In this document: in pieces, positions 46,636 to 58,499 of the stretch
Layout of the letters: each line of letters begins with the position of its first letter
How positions within the stretch are numbered: the stretch's first letter is position 1
From: Biscogniauxia marginata
Taxonomy: Eukaryota; Ascomycota; Sordariomycetes; Xylariales; Xylariaceae
Assembly (NCBI GenBank): GCA_022695795.1
Contig: MU404082.1
Span: 364,027-428,026 of the forward strand
DNA length: 64,000 bases
Direction: 5' to 3'
Translations under genes and position numbers: made by a program
The notes under the pieces: generated by a model
Seen by the model: the letters and a program-made list of their open reading frames with translations, nothing else
Told to the model about the DNA's origin: nothing
Databases searched by the model: none

Positions 46636-47797
46636 AACTTCTCAAACACCTGAAACTCCGTCGATGCCAGTACAGATGAGGCGAGGGGCCTTTTGTCCAG
46701 ATCGGGTACCAACATGAGACGAAGAACATTTCTCAATTCCTCCGGCATCTCCACCTTTCGTGTCTCCTCCTCGAAAGGCAAGATCTCTTTCACTGGTGGC
46801 ACATTTTCGCTCAGATGTCTGGCATATTGACTTCGGCTTTGAGGTTATCGCCCTTAACCTCTCCAGGAGTCGGGAGATTCCATTCGGGAAAGAGCCGCTT
46901 GATTTTTGCCATTGACAAAGCCTCATTGAGTCGGGGGGTGAGGGCCGACGTCCGCACCCAATACATGAGGCTTGATCCAACAGAGCATCATCGCGGCAAC
47001 TGCCCAGACCTGCGATGGCTCGGTGCACGCCTCGCCTAGAAAGACTTCAGGAGCGCGCATGGCGTATGGTTGGGCATTGATACGCCGGCCGGCCGAAAAG
47101 ACTATAAGCGTGTTAGTAAAAGCTCGTCTGTCTTGTCTATTAACGCTTTGCTCACCAAGTCCCAAGTCTCCCACTTTCGCAGTAACACGGTCAGTCTCGA
47201 TGCCAGAAAGTAGGATATTTGCGGGTTTTTAGTCTAGGAAGATTAGCGGATACGAACTCTCCGAGATTAAAGCTTACTGTACCTGTATTCACATATTTTT
47301 TGGCGTTCCAGTACGACGTAGCTTGTTAACGCTGCCCGTAGGGCCGTCTTGATGAGGGCATAGGTGCGCCTGTCAGGCTGGTATCTCACCTCTGCAAGTG
47401 TTGTATCCAGCCATTCTAAAGCGACAGTGTTGTTGTCAATCACATCGTATATTTGCCGGAAGCACGGGGTCGAACCGACATCAGGAAGGAGATAAATTTG
47501 CCGTTCATGGTCTAGGTGATCCTTTGCAATTGCATCGCTAGGCGAAACTGTTTTGATGATAGCCCTGGGCAGCAGAGTTAGCCTCGGAGTTTGGGGATGG
47601 TCGATGGCGTTCTGAGGTGAAATGACCTGAGCTTTGAAGACGGCAGAGTTGTGTGTGTTATCTCCTTTCACGGTATCGAGGATGCGGTAATTCCAACGGG
47701 CGCCTGGAAGAATGCGTCCAGGAGCAAGAGATGACATGGTTCTTGACGACGAGAATCTCGCGACAAGAGATAAAGTCGAGCGAGTAAGTGAGCGCAT
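46636..47797 (-). pseudogene. Protein kinase-like pseudogene
   Basis: The 5' part reads well from the ATG at 47797 (a 20-residue Arg/Ser-rich leader) or 47737: GARWNYRILDT and the ATP-lobe region with AIIKT. After that the gene is broken. A run of six A (minus strand, 47301-47296) shifts the frame just before the catalytic loop. The codon between D and KPAN is TAA (47231-47229). The activation part is still readable (KVGDLGLG, then AMRAPEVFLGEACTE and VWAVAAMMLCWIKP), but the frame is lost again after GPHPP and at least once more before the end near 46,636. The remaining C-terminal sequence is recognisable only by switching frames. It is related to a family of fungal kinase-like proteins. Three or more lesions make loss of function likely. 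Confidence 0.75.
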
Positions 47798-49869
47798 TAT
47801 AGGGATCCAAAAGCTGGGAAGGGTGATGGAGGGATAAACAAGCGGATGGAATGGGTGTGATACACAGTGGTGTCACGGCAGCGCAGGTGGCATCAAAGGC
47901 AATGCTTGATTCCCTAAAATACTCAAGGTGAAGAAAAGATAAGATCTGGAATGGTAGCTAGGATCATTCGCACAGCTAAATACATATGGGTAGTAGGTAC
48001 GTACCCCCAGGGATTATGTATCTAATTTTGATTGCTTTAAACTAAACATGAGCAAGTGTAAAAGGTTTTCCGAGCGACAAACCACCATTTACAAGGCAGA
48101 AGACTGAGCGCTTACTCTGGTTTGAACCCGGACTCTTGCCCCAGTGGAAAAGAATTCAGCACTGTAATCCCGTGTAACCGTTCCGGGTTAACCCCCGGAA
48201 CTCGGGTCCGGGATCTCTCCGGGATTCATCTCATAAGTACTACTGGATGTCCGTGAATACCCACTTATCTCGGCCCCCAGATGCTGCCCCCGCATTCGCG
48301 GTCCGCAGTAGACCTACCGCAACAGCTATAGTCAGCTCATCTAACGGGATATTACCGATCTGTCAGCGGCTTCTAATTTTATCTTTGGTAGAGCAACTCA
48401 TCATTTTACGTCAACCAGCACATTATGATTCCAAAAACGAATAGAACTTGGAATCAATGTCTCTCCACGCTCTTATGGAGCTATGTTGATATATATTGTG
48501 GATACTTAATTTTCATCAAATCCTGTTAGGTACCTAGGTTGATATTATGTATTGCTACGAATTCTTAGCTTGTTGTGGAGTTGCCGGCTCTCGCTAAGTG
48601 TCACGTAGGATAGGTCAAGCCAGGTAGAACCGGTGTACTCCCGTATACTGCTGTATTCCTATAAGACAAATCGAGGTGAGACAGATGCTTAATCTTTATA
48701 TGATCTAAGCTGGGGATAAAGACCTTATATAGCACGGAGTCCGTCTAATTCAGAGGCAAGAACCCTTGCCAGAGACCCAGGCTCTGGATCATCCTGTGGA
48801 AAGTAAGCTGCATGTAAAAAGTTTCAATGTTAACTTAGTAAAATAACTTACATAGCACTTAGGGTTTTAGTTGTATAAAATAAAACGCACGTACATATAA
48901 AAATAGGATGGGGTGCGTTGGTTTAAAAGAAAGTCCAAATGGGTGGGCAAAACCCGATATGAATGAGGCCATACAAATCAATGGATAACAGGGGCTGTAT
49001 ATTATATTTCAATAAGGAGGTACATCAACTAACACAGGCAATCGCTTCTGTTTCCGGACAGCTCTAACCATGAGTGTCTTCGACTGGACTAGTAAAAAGT
49101 TGAAAGACGTCCCTAAAAGGTAGGCTACCTAGCCATCCACCTAGCTGGGTTAATGCCGGTACTCACAGCCAAGCGGAAGTGGAGACAGAACCCCGGACGT
49201 CACGCTACGCCCACGAGGTGAGGAGCAGGCGGCACAGCAGGCGCTGTGGTCAGCGGCGCGGCAAGTAGTGAAGACTTCGGCATTACTTCTTTTGGAGTCG
49301 CTATTAGCCAAGGATACGTATGACATCGGTATGTAACTCAACTTGCCTGAATTTTCGTTAGCAAGTTAGCGAAGACCTTCCGCGAGGACCTTCAGCGAGC
49401 CACCACCTTTGCATATCTCAACTTGAGGGCCTCTCGCCCTGCCGCACCGGCTAGTTTGTTGTTAGAATCATTCATTCCCCATCGAATGCCTCACGATGCT
49501 ATGTTGATGCCGGAGTGTAAAAATAGATAGGTATTACGCGCGACCTTTACGATTTATGTGTCCAGGTGACCGCAAGCTTGCTTGTGAATCACGCCATAAA
49601 AGTCTTAGCAGCCTTATCTAAAATGAAATTGCTCCCCTATTTTACTATCATAAGTGTGTCGGTGAGGATTAGTTATTCCTCGGGATATTACTGTTTTAAA
49701 TGAAGCAACTTGAAATGAACAAGGAGGAAAATAAAAGTAAAAACGTTACTATCGCTAATTCGAACAAATCATACGATGCTAAAGTGACACGCTATGTAAC
49801 CAAATCTATATACAAAAGAAAGTTCCTAATGTAACATCCAAGAGTCTGAAACTAAAATGCGGTCGGACG
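47798..49869. other. Intergenic region
   Basis: Contains a truncated copy of the LTR-like repeat at its start and otherwise no gene that I can support. A 63-codon Cys-containing frame near 49,150-49,341 lacks an ATG context. Confidence 0.35.
47871..47990. repeat. Truncated third copy of the 23,895 LTR-like element
   Basis: Begins TGTCACGGCAGCGCAGG exactly like the intact copy and aligns for about 120 bp to CAGCTAAATACATA, with one internal deletion of about a dozen bases. The right end is missing. It lies 74 bp upstream of the kinase pseudogene's ATG. Confidence 0.65.
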
Positions 49870-50652
49870 TCAGTTTATCGTGTCGGCCTTCTGCAATAAG
49901 CCTTGCTGGGCCGCCGCTTGGATCCATTTGAACCAGACATCGGCCATTCTCTGATAACCCTGGTCGTTTGGATGTGCACCCTCCGACAACTCATCCAGCG
50001 TTGGACCGGACGGTGGTTGCATATCAGCTAACACGATCCGCCTGCCCTCCAGCTTAAGCGCTGCCGATAGCTCTGTGTACTGCCGGTTGATGCTCGCTAT
50101 GCAGTTCCTCGTACTTGCGTCGGCGTTCGTGAGCAAGGTTGACAAAATAACCGTTGTCTGCGGAGAGTCCTTGTATAGATCCTCTATCATACTACGCATC
50201 CGCGTGCCGGCATTCGCTGTGTCCACATTCTGGATGCAATCATTCAGTCCAGCGTTGATGAGAATGAGATTCGGCTTATACTGGGGGACGGCGATCCGCG
50301 CTTTGTCGTGGACTCTGTCTATTATAAAGCCGGGGTATCCCTCAGTCTGATTATCTTTCATGTTTCCACCGGCATGGTTTCCAACCATATCGACGTCGAA
50401 GCCGTCACTTATGAGCATATCTCGTAGGTCTTCCCGGTACCCGTTTCCGTCAGTGGAAAGCACTCCGAAGGTGATCGAAGCACCCAACGGCATAATTCTT
50501 AACAGCATCTTCTCCTGAGTCTGCTTCGTTTCTCCCTTGAGGTCGTCTACTTTAGTGTCCGAGCTTGGCGGCTCACTCTTGTAAAACGTAGAAATTGTTG
50601 ATGAAGGGGAGGTTGTTGGTGCAGCAAGGCCTGGGTTTATGTTAGAATACAT
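49870..50652 (-). CDS. SGNH hydrolase, CE3-like carbohydrate esterase
   Basis: A 260 aa frame from the ATG at 50652. The hydrolase part starts near residue 50: nucleophile Ser58 in PLGASITFG, DGNGYRE after it, the oxyanion block NAGLNDC, and the catalytic pair in GAHPNDQGY near 225. This order fits carbohydrate esterase family 3-like SGNH enzymes, which remove acetyl groups from sugars. The GAS instead of GDS at the nucleophile is common in fungal members. Residues 1-48 are low-complexity and Ser/Thr/Pro-rich. A frame just upstream, from an ATG at 50727, encodes a hydrophobic leader (MWWHLLACASLI) that looks like a signal peptide, but I found no intron that joins it in phase, so the true N-terminus may be missing here. 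Probably secreted if that leader is used. Confidence 0.8.
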   Translation of the reverse strand: MYSNINPGLAAPTTSPSSTISTFYKSEPPSSDTKVDDLKGETKQTQEKMLLRIMPLGASITFGVLSTDGNGYREDLRDMLISDGFDVDMVGNHAGGNMKDNQTEGYPGFIIDRVHDKARIAVPQYKPNLILINAGLNDCIQNVDTANAGTRMRSMIEDLYKDSPQTTVILSTLLTNADASTRNCIASINRQYTELSAALKLEGRRIVLADMQPPSGPTLDELSEGAHPNDQGYQRMADVWFKWIQAAAQQGLLQKADTIN

Positions 50653-52916
50653 TCAACCGTCAAGTTGGGAGTACTCGCCATTCTGTATTAGTGACGCGCA
50701 CGCCAATAAATGCCACCACATTTGCATTTTCAGGGACTTTCATACGACACAATATAGAAGCACAGAATCCACTGTCCTATATGAGATGAACCTAGGCTTC
50801 GAGTGAGAGTAGCTCCACTGAAGAGATCAACCTTTCGCTTTGGGTGTGTATCTATATCACGTTCCGCTCCCTGAAGATCTACGAAGGGGGGAATGGAAGC
50901 AATTTATTCAACTCGAATACACTTGCGTGCCTGGCATTTTCTTTCCTCTGGGATATTTTAGGCGACGATCCTGGTCTTAGATTCTGGAGGCTGTCCTCTT
51001 CACCCATGCCAATTGATCCTTCGACATGGCGTGTTTAAGCACGGATACTAATCTTGAGGCAGTCATGCAGAGGTTTGTATTTTGTTTCTTGGACTTACAC
51101 AAAACTTAAAACGAATCATAATTCCCGTTGGGCGGTCAGAGGGCATCAAGGTGAAACATTTTCTCGCTATAGATAGGTAGGTTCAAGGCGCATACGGGCA
51201 TATGCAACACTAAAACAAATCACTCAAAAAAGAAAAAGAAAAAAGACAGTGCGCTATAATATCAAGATACTACATCACGACATGTAAGCTGTCGTTGCAG
51301 ATTTGATCAAGTACGGCTTTCGAGTGGAGCCACGAACATGACCTCCAGGGCCAGGATCACTTCCAGAATCCAACCAGGGGCGCAGGCTGAGGATATGTCT
51401 CGCTAATTTTCGATAGCTGCTAAGAGATTTTGAACCAGGGTATTATTGAGTGACGATGTTCCAGCCAATCAACACCTCTGTTGCGCTTGCGCTACGCCGC
51501 GTCGGTGCTTCAAATGATCACTGACACCTCCAATTGATATGGAGAGTATTCTATGCTCTGTAGAGTGTCTAAGGTAAGCTTGGTTCTCACCTTTGAGTCC
51601 TCAAATGCCGTTCACATCGTACTGTAGAGTGCTACCTAGATACCAAAACAGTGCCAGACCCTATACATCACGAAGACAGACCTTTCCTTATGCTGTACAA
51701 CACTTCATTCAAACTGGGACTATAGGCACTATTATCTATAGAAGTGATCGGCCGCTTGGATTTACGTCATTTGGGAAGTAGAGTACATATGCAAAAAATA
51801 GAAAGCTAGGATACCCTAGGTCGATCTCACATAAGAGATCTGGTATGTGCTGTGTGCAGGGTGATTACCGTAACAGGCAAGGAATGGTAGAGATCCAGGT
51901 TCATGAAGTGGCTCAGCCACACGGCTTTTGTCTCTAGTTCTGACACCATTCCACGACCATGAATCTAGCTAGGGTACCTAGTTGTCACCAGGGGGATTAT
52001 GAACGTGGGAGATGGGCAGTTGTGCTACATAGGTCATGTATCTTGAAGGATCCAACTAGTGTATACTGGGTGCACCCCTGAAAGATACTTACAAGGGAGA
52101 AAACGTCTTCTACTAAAGCACATCACTGGGCAGCTATCTACTTCAGAGATATGGCAGCATCTCTGGACAAAAGTATAGAATTGTGGGAGAGATTTAGCAT
52201 GCCAAATCACTCCACACAGTTAAGTCCAGTGGCTGACATGCCTTGAAATGACCATGGGGATTCCAAGGTAGTTCTGAAGTGTGTTCCTCGACCAAGGATT
52301 CTGCTCATATCAGCCTATCATTGGCTGATTGCCTATCACTCACCTGTAAGCCAAATACCGGTAATGCATGTCTTAGAAGGTGTCTGAAGCACGTTGAGAC
52401 CGATTCGGCAGTACCCGAGCGAATATATACATACAGATGTAAGTATTATATCTGTTACTGATCATCGAACAGAATGCTGGCTAGCTTCTAGAATCCTAGA
52501 CCAAAATCAAATCAGTCTACCTCCACTCCTTTCATAGTCTAAATATAATACCAATGATAATCTTCAGAACCCAACGAACGCCAAGCCCTACTTCGCCGCA
52601 TATTCAGTCACATTCGACGCCGTACGATGATGTCGCGAGGCCTTGTTGTGGTGGTTCATGCTTAATACTATGTAGTGCTTGCTAGATATGCGGTGTCTCA
52701 AAAAAGCCTCGCCCTTTCATTGACAGTGCTCCCGAGGAATGAGGCGTATCCCGCCTACCTCTCGTACGCTCAATTAACAAAATCGAATTACATGGGTCCT
52801 AACAAGTCGCTGCATGAACGTCAATGACATTATCATACATCACGGCGTTATCAAGCGAATTTCTCGGCTTTGTTTGGAATATCGACTCAACAGGTAACAA
52901 GCAACGTATAGACATT
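50653..52916. other. Intergenic region, no gene seen
   Basis: About 2.3 kb with only short unsupported frames on both strands. No RNA gene or repeat was recognised. Confidence 0.35.
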
Positions 52917-53450
52917 CTACCGAGAACTGTTCCTGCCCGCGACTTCGAAGAGATGATCCGCACCAGCACTCGGCTTCTTCTTTTCGCCCAACATATCCTG
53001 TACGGATCCTCCGATACTCCCCTTATCCGTAAACTGCTTTCCTATCGTGCCTTTTTCGTGAAACGGCCCGCCAATCTTCTTCGCAGCGCCTCCGAGAGCG
53101 CCCTCGGCCTGAATTCACCATGTGAGAATTGCCGTAAATAACAGCTGACATGGAAGGAGTTCTTACAGTAAATTTATTTCCAATAGTGCCGCTCGAGTGA
53201 AACGCTGACGCTTCTAATCCTGATGTCTTTTGTGCAGCTGGCTTCTAAAAGTGTATTAGCATGACTATAGCTCAGATAAGAATTGGACATCAAAAACACG
53301 AAGCTGGATTCGGATTACCCCTCGTGCCGCAGTCTCGTGAATCCCACTAGCCAGTTCGACATTAGGCATTGCGGCGTTGGCGCCCTTGTCCAAGGCCTTC
53401 GCCGCCTCATCACCATCCACCTTTCCTGGTCGGTATCCTGACGATGACAT
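52917..53450 (-). CDS. Small protein with KG-x-IG repeats, three exons
   Basis: Exons 53450-53319, 53244-53167 and 53108-52917 join in phase 0 at both introns (74 and 58 nt, clean GT-AG, CTAAT branch in the first) to give 133 aa. The protein has no signal peptide or membrane helix. Its second half repeats a short pattern: SSGTIGNKFT, EGALGGAAKKIGGPF, EKGTIGKQFT, DKGSIGGSVQ. I know this pattern from small conserved fungal proteins, but not their function. An open 105-codon frame on the opposite strand overlaps exon 3 and is rejected. The case rests on two exact phase joins and a repeat that spans the junctions. Confidence 0.75.
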
Positions 53451-53951
53451 TTTCTTAACTAGGATTCGATAGGTCTAGAAATGTGGCTCGGCAATTTGAT
53501 GTATTCCGGTCCAAGTCCGACGAACATTCTGGGCTTCGCAAAAGGTTCTTATAACGAGATACTCTTCAAAGCATAGTCTAATAGATACGTCATATTGAAT
53601 CGCCATGGACCTCATATTAAGAACGGACCTAAATTCTGTTCACGAATCTTGTACGTCACGATACAAAAACATGTCAATTTCCACGGGTCATTCCGTGATT
53701 GAGTAACCGAAAACCTTGATCAAGGATGTGGAGACTAGCTGAAGACCAAATCAAAGTTCACGTTTTGATATCTTATTAATACCTAACTTCCAGTATCTAC
53801 GATAAAGTCAGATTTTTGGTTCTAAAGTTTATGTCAGAGATCTATATGATGTACGTAGGTAGATTATAGAGGGGATGTGACTCTTTGTATGCGAGCCCAA
53901 ATAGTCAGAGAACGATATTCCCCCGTCAAAGCCCCTTTCTTTTCTCCTAGT
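53451..53951. other. Intergenic region
   Basis: 500 bp, promoter of the small repeat protein and 3' flank of the acetyltransferase; nothing else seen. Confidence 0.35.
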
Positions 53952-54823
53952 CTATGGCCGCTTCGGCTCACGTATCATAATCGAAAGCTTATACAGCTCA
54001 TCGTATTTTTCGGTTACCTTTCTCAAGTCAATCTCTATTTCGTCCACGACTTCGAAACCAAGCTTCTCGTATACCGGCTTGCCTGTGGGTGTAGCCTCCA
54101 GATATGTCTTCAGGCCCGTGGCGTCGGCGATAGCTAACATAGGTAGCATCAACGCCTTCGCAGCGCCCCTGCGATGATACTTTGGTGCCGTGCAGAGGAG
54201 TGATAGACCTGTATACGTTGAGTGATATTCCCTCGTTTAGTGTAAGTACCTTAGTATAGCATACCGAGCATATTCTTAGCACCCCATGTCGCAGAAATTG
54301 CCCCTATCGCGTCGAAGAACTGACGGCAGAGCTCCGGATTCGATCCCTCGGGGCAATCAAATGCCGACGATGGTATCGCCTCCACAGGCGCGCTCGTGAC
54401 GGGCCCGTTGCTCTCGGCAGCTCCAGAATATCCGCTCCCGTTCTCGTCTTTCCCTTCCACGATCCGCGAGACGTCCACCTCGCCCCCGCCCATGATCTCG
54501 TCGCCCTGGCCATCAACCCAGGGCCCGAAGCTCCCGTCGTAGGCCTCAGGGATATCCCATCTGGCCCAGGCCACGAGGTCGCTCGTCACCACGTCGATTA
54601 CCTTGAAGTGACGCACACGGCGATCGCCCATCTTCTTCAGTATCCGGCGCTTCATCCATGTCTCCATGGCGCCCCGGTCCGACGGCCACCAGTACGTATT
54701 ACCGTGGTCTATTTTGAACGCATCGTAGTACGACTCTGCAAGGGCATCCAGGTCGGCTGCAGTTGCAGGGGACATACGGAAAGAAGGAGACAGGGAGGAG
54801 GGGGCAGAGAACGGGAGGGTCAT
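53952..54823 (-). CDS. GNAT-family N-acetyltransferase
   Basis: Exons 54823-54265 and 54208-53952 join in phase over a 56 nt intron to give 271 aa. The start is the ATG at 54823; the internal Met17 is also possible and fits the usual N-terminus (MSPATAADLDALAESYYDAF). The fold is split in the usual way. It has an N-terminal helix-strand part, then a long insert of about 60 residues (GGGEVDVSRI through the Ser/Pro-rich stretch), then the acetyl-CoA loop YHRRGAAKALM right after the splice join, and the C-terminal YLEATPTGKPVYEKLGFE. Enzymes like this acetylate small molecules or protein amines in the cytosol. The substrate cannot be predicted. Confidence 0.85.
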
Positions 54824-56760
54824 TGTGGTCTAGGTGAAGATATGACCGTAAATTCCCGAGCTATTACCGGTAGTTGACAGTGCGCAGCATGTAATGTAAG
54901 ATATATAAGATATAAGACGGAATATAAATAGCCGTATATAGTTTCTGTCCTAATAAGTGGCCTAAGGATTCCTAAAAACACAATAAATAGCGTAAGCCGC
55001 CGCGAGCAGCTTAATAAGACGTCAAAAACACAAAAGAGGAATCACGCCTAACTCGCTCTCACCGCGCGCGGCCTCGCCGGTCAGTTGGTACTCTACAGGG
55101 CTTACCTCATGCACGATCCTCGTTAGCGGGTACCGGGGCCGCGATGACTCCTCCGGCGAGGGAAAGGGGAAAATAGAGCACAAGCCGTACAGCTTCTCCC
55201 CCTCTCACGCATTGTAACCTGGTCATGCAGATATCAAGGACAAATACAAAACATTGAGAAGCAATATATGGATAACTGGGCAGGCCATCGCTTCGTCACT
55301 AAAATGTGAATCTAATTACCTAAGGGCTGACGGCAAGTATCCGCGGCGTTTCGGATGCTAGAGTGGTGTAGTTGCCGAGATTTGTAGGTAGATGCATACG
55401 CATAGACACGCTCAAGCACATCTTACTGATCAATCTTTTATAGACCTGACCGTCCATTCCGTCGGTTTTCAACAGACATGACAATCTAGTAAGTTGTCCT
55501 AGGTTGTTGTGGTAAAGGTACTTACATCCAGTCAGCCAATGCAGAAGCGATTGAAAGGCGGGGCTTGTCTTCTCGGTCTATAGCACGAAGTCACCGCCGC
55601 TCTTTGAAACCTCAGGTATGGACGTAAAAGACGCATTGACTTCTATATGTGGGATTCTAGCGAACTATACAGGCCTGACGCTGTATGGATGATTGTTGAA
55701 CCAGATATTATAGGGGCAACACCATATATGGCTCTATAATCAGGCTTTTCTAGAACCCGGCCAACCGCCTTTCCATTCAGACGTGGAATTCAAGGGTGTA
55801 TATACAAAGTGATAGTATTACCATGGGCCATAAAGTAAGAAGTATTCATTAATTTTATTCAAGCATATACATATGGCACAAGACTTGTCTGAAATGTATA
55901 TTTTGGAAAGGTTTAGATATATGTTATTTCGCGCGGAGTTTACACCGTACGCCTTCAAGTAAAATATCTCTCGCAATAGGTAGAACTATTGGAGTTACGA
56001 TATTAAAACTTCAGAACTACGAGGGCCCCAGAATATCTCGATTCAGAGCGTGATTTGAGGAACCTTCAACGCTGCACAATCTCTTAAGGTAAGAAAAGTT
56101 AAAGACTTAAAATGTGAGTAAGCAACCAAATTTTCAGGCATCACGGCCTTGGTGTTTATTCTACAACCTTAGGTACGTTGAATTAAAGGATGTCACATGT
56201 CCAAAGTGTGTATGTATAAGTAGACGCTAATCGTCTGGCAACCAATTGCATCTGCAGTTTAGAATGTTGTGAAGCCGATTTACCACTAGAATTCAAATAC
56301 GACATAACAAGAGGTGGCTTAAAGCCACCGAGACTGCCTTGCAGGGTATATATTAGATACAACTAAAGTTACCTGTATACGAATATTTATGGAACTTTAA
56401 CAGCATAGGTATGCTATATCTTAAAGAAGGTACTAACTTGCACGGGCATAAGATTCTTTTCAGGTTTGAGAATCGTATGCGACCAAATTAAATAACCGTG
56501 ATTTTTCATTTAAAGGGGGTTTCTCCTATATATAGTAAGAAATTGCCTGGAATTAGAGATGAACGAGTATCTCGATGTATTCCTTAAACATTAGCACCCA
56601 TCATGCATGGCTAAGTATACTGAAGGCGAGTACTCGGACACCGCCATAAATTTGATAGCCGTATCTTCTACGGCGTCCGATCGTATTGAACTACGATGGG
56701 CTATAATATGGCGATAATCACACTTCCACTGTGTAATCTGTAACAACGAACAGAGGGCTA
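54824..56760. other. Intergenic region, no gene seen
   Basis: About 1.9 kb. No supportable frame, RNA gene or repeat. A 68-codon frame near 56,591-56,797 overlaps the end of COQ7 and is unsupported. Confidence 0.35.
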
Positions 56761-57576
56761 TCATATTCTCTCGCTGACCCAAATTGCCCCTCGGCAACCG
56801 GCCCGAATGGCGCCGGTCAACAGCCAGTGCGGCTCTGCCTTTTTAGCATCGTGTTCGACTGCGTGGTCTAGATGTTCCAATTCCTCGTCTCGTATCCGTC
56901 GCAAGGTGCCGACGAGCTCGCGCAGCTCATCGCCGACTTCATAGCCCTCGGCCTCCCACTGGTCGAACATCTCGAGCAGTACGCGTATCTGGCCGTTGTA
57001 GTGTCCCCCGATCTCGGTCTCCACGGCCTCGGTGCACGCCATGGCCGCCTCGCGGCCCATGAGCGCGGTGGACCAGCCCAGTCCCGTCGCCAGTACGGAC
57101 CAGAGCGGGTAGAGAGCGGTAGGGCGTACGCGGTGCTTGGCAATCAGGGAGTTGAACGTCTTCAGATGGCCGGCTTCCTGGTCGTACATGTGGGCCATCA
57201 ACGGTCGAAGGTGAGGGTGCGCATTGACGAGCAGAGGCGTCTGGGCTGTATATATTAGGGTGGCCGCCAGTTCCCCGGCCTGGTTTACTCGGAGCTGTCA
57301 TAAGCTTAGCATGAGACGGATGATTTGAGACGATTGGAAAAGTCTACTGCATACTGCGGAGGAGAGAAAGTCGCGCTGTTCTTGGGTCAGAGGCTTGCGC
57401 TTTGATTTCGGGGGGTCGGAAGAAGGGGAGCTCGTCGGGGTCGTGGTGGCGGTACGCTTTGGAGTTGTAGAGAGGAATCTCCGGCCTGGTTGGAAGAGGG
57501 CGGGAACTAAGAAATCACGTAATGGCAATTGACTCTGTTGGCGCGCCATACGCGCGAGACATCGAGACGACGGCAT
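56761..57576 (-). CDS. COQ7: 5-demethoxyubiquinone hydroxylase, mitochondrial
   Basis: Exons 57576-57355 and 57294-56761 join in phase 0 (60 nt intron) to 251 aa. The enzyme hydroxylates demethoxyubiquinone in the second-last step of coenzyme Q synthesis at the inner mitochondrial membrane. The first 45 residues are basic and Ser/Arg-rich (PGRRFLSTTPKR), a mitochondrial presequence. The carboxylate-bridged di-iron ligands are visible: Glu in LRVNQAGE, Glu and His in DQEAGHLKTF, Glu in EAVETEIGGHYN and Glu/His in RDEELEHLDHA. The chain ends in the expected GAIWVSERI. The ATG at 57576 is the first in frame. The neighbours have no link to quinone synthesis; this is an ordinary housekeeping gene. 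Confidence 0.95.
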
Positions 57577-58499
57577 TGTTACGTGGTTCAGGTGCAAAGT
57601 GTCATTATCTACAACGTGTTGAAGCAGAACAGCGAATCTATAATTTTTTATCGCATGATGTCGATGATAGCATTCATTGTTTCTTAGCTTATAAACTGTA
57701 GAAGGTACGTACCTTGCTGTATCTGCAGGGGCAGAGGGATAATGTGGGGTCCTAAGAATAGAATTAGCCTAACTCATTCTAAGATTATTATAATTAACTT
57801 TATACAAGCTATAATACTTAGGTATTTAATTATAAAATTATATAATTATAAATATTTAAATATATATATATATATATATTAATAAAAAAGTATAATAAAT
57901 AAGTATATAAATAACGGTTTTTATTTTTATAAAATATTTAAAATAAGTAATTATTTATAAAAAACTATATAAAAAACCACTTCCGATTATTAATGGGGCT
58001 TGTATATACAAAGCTACTACTTAGGTACTGAACTGTTCCAAAATACCGGAAAAGCCAAAGTCCGATACCTGGCTTATCCTTGCAGCATATAGTGGGACGA
58101 AAGACGGTAGTAAACCAATAGAATCGCAGAAAGAGCAAACGTTGAATCAAGTCTGGAAACTTATTAACCTTAAGACTTCCCCCAAAGACTCTGGAACTTG
58201 CATCGAAGTGAATAGGAGCTCTCACCAACACCTGCGGTCCACCGTCAGCCATCTACAATCTCCCCCGTATCGATCTCTACCATAGTCGCATCGATACGTC
58301 CCAACTCAGCAGCGACGCTTGATTATTTGCGCGTGTCAATTGCCTCTTAGACATCATTAAGCTTCTAGATATCTTATATTCTCCATTGAACAGCTGTCCG
58401 GCGCGTCCAACCTGAGATAACTCACGAGACGGCATCTAACTACGACCTCGTAGATTCCCGACCCTCATTTCTCGTAAAAGCCCATATTAGCGACTCGCA
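57577..58499. other. Intergenic region with AT-rich patch
   Basis: Divergent spacer between COQ7 and RTF1. Positions about 57,775-57,970 are very A+T-rich with a (TA)n run at about 57,863-57,880, resembling a small RIP relic. A 95-codon minus-strand frame from an ATG at 58,252 runs into this patch and is not supported as a gene. Confidence 0.4.

Noticed and set aside
48110..48150. tRNA-like T-arm (TCTGG-TTTGAAC-CCGGA)
   Set aside because: No matching acceptor stem, D-arm or anticodon arm could be found upstream, and the loop has T in place of the conserved C.
49150..49341. Cys-containing 63-codon minus-strand frame, possible small secreted protein
   Set aside because: No signal peptide, weak start context and no repeat of the cysteine spacing; probably chance.
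52824..53141. 105-codon plus-strand frame with an ATG
   Set aside because: It is antisense to exon 3 of the three-exon repeat protein, which has exact splice phases and a family-like repeat; the plus-strand frame has no recognisable domain.
57965..58252. 95-codon minus-strand frame from an ATG in the COQ7-RTF1 spacer
   Set aside because: It runs into an AT-rich relic, has no domain and no convincing splice extension. It might be the first exon of a lost gene, but this cannot be shown.
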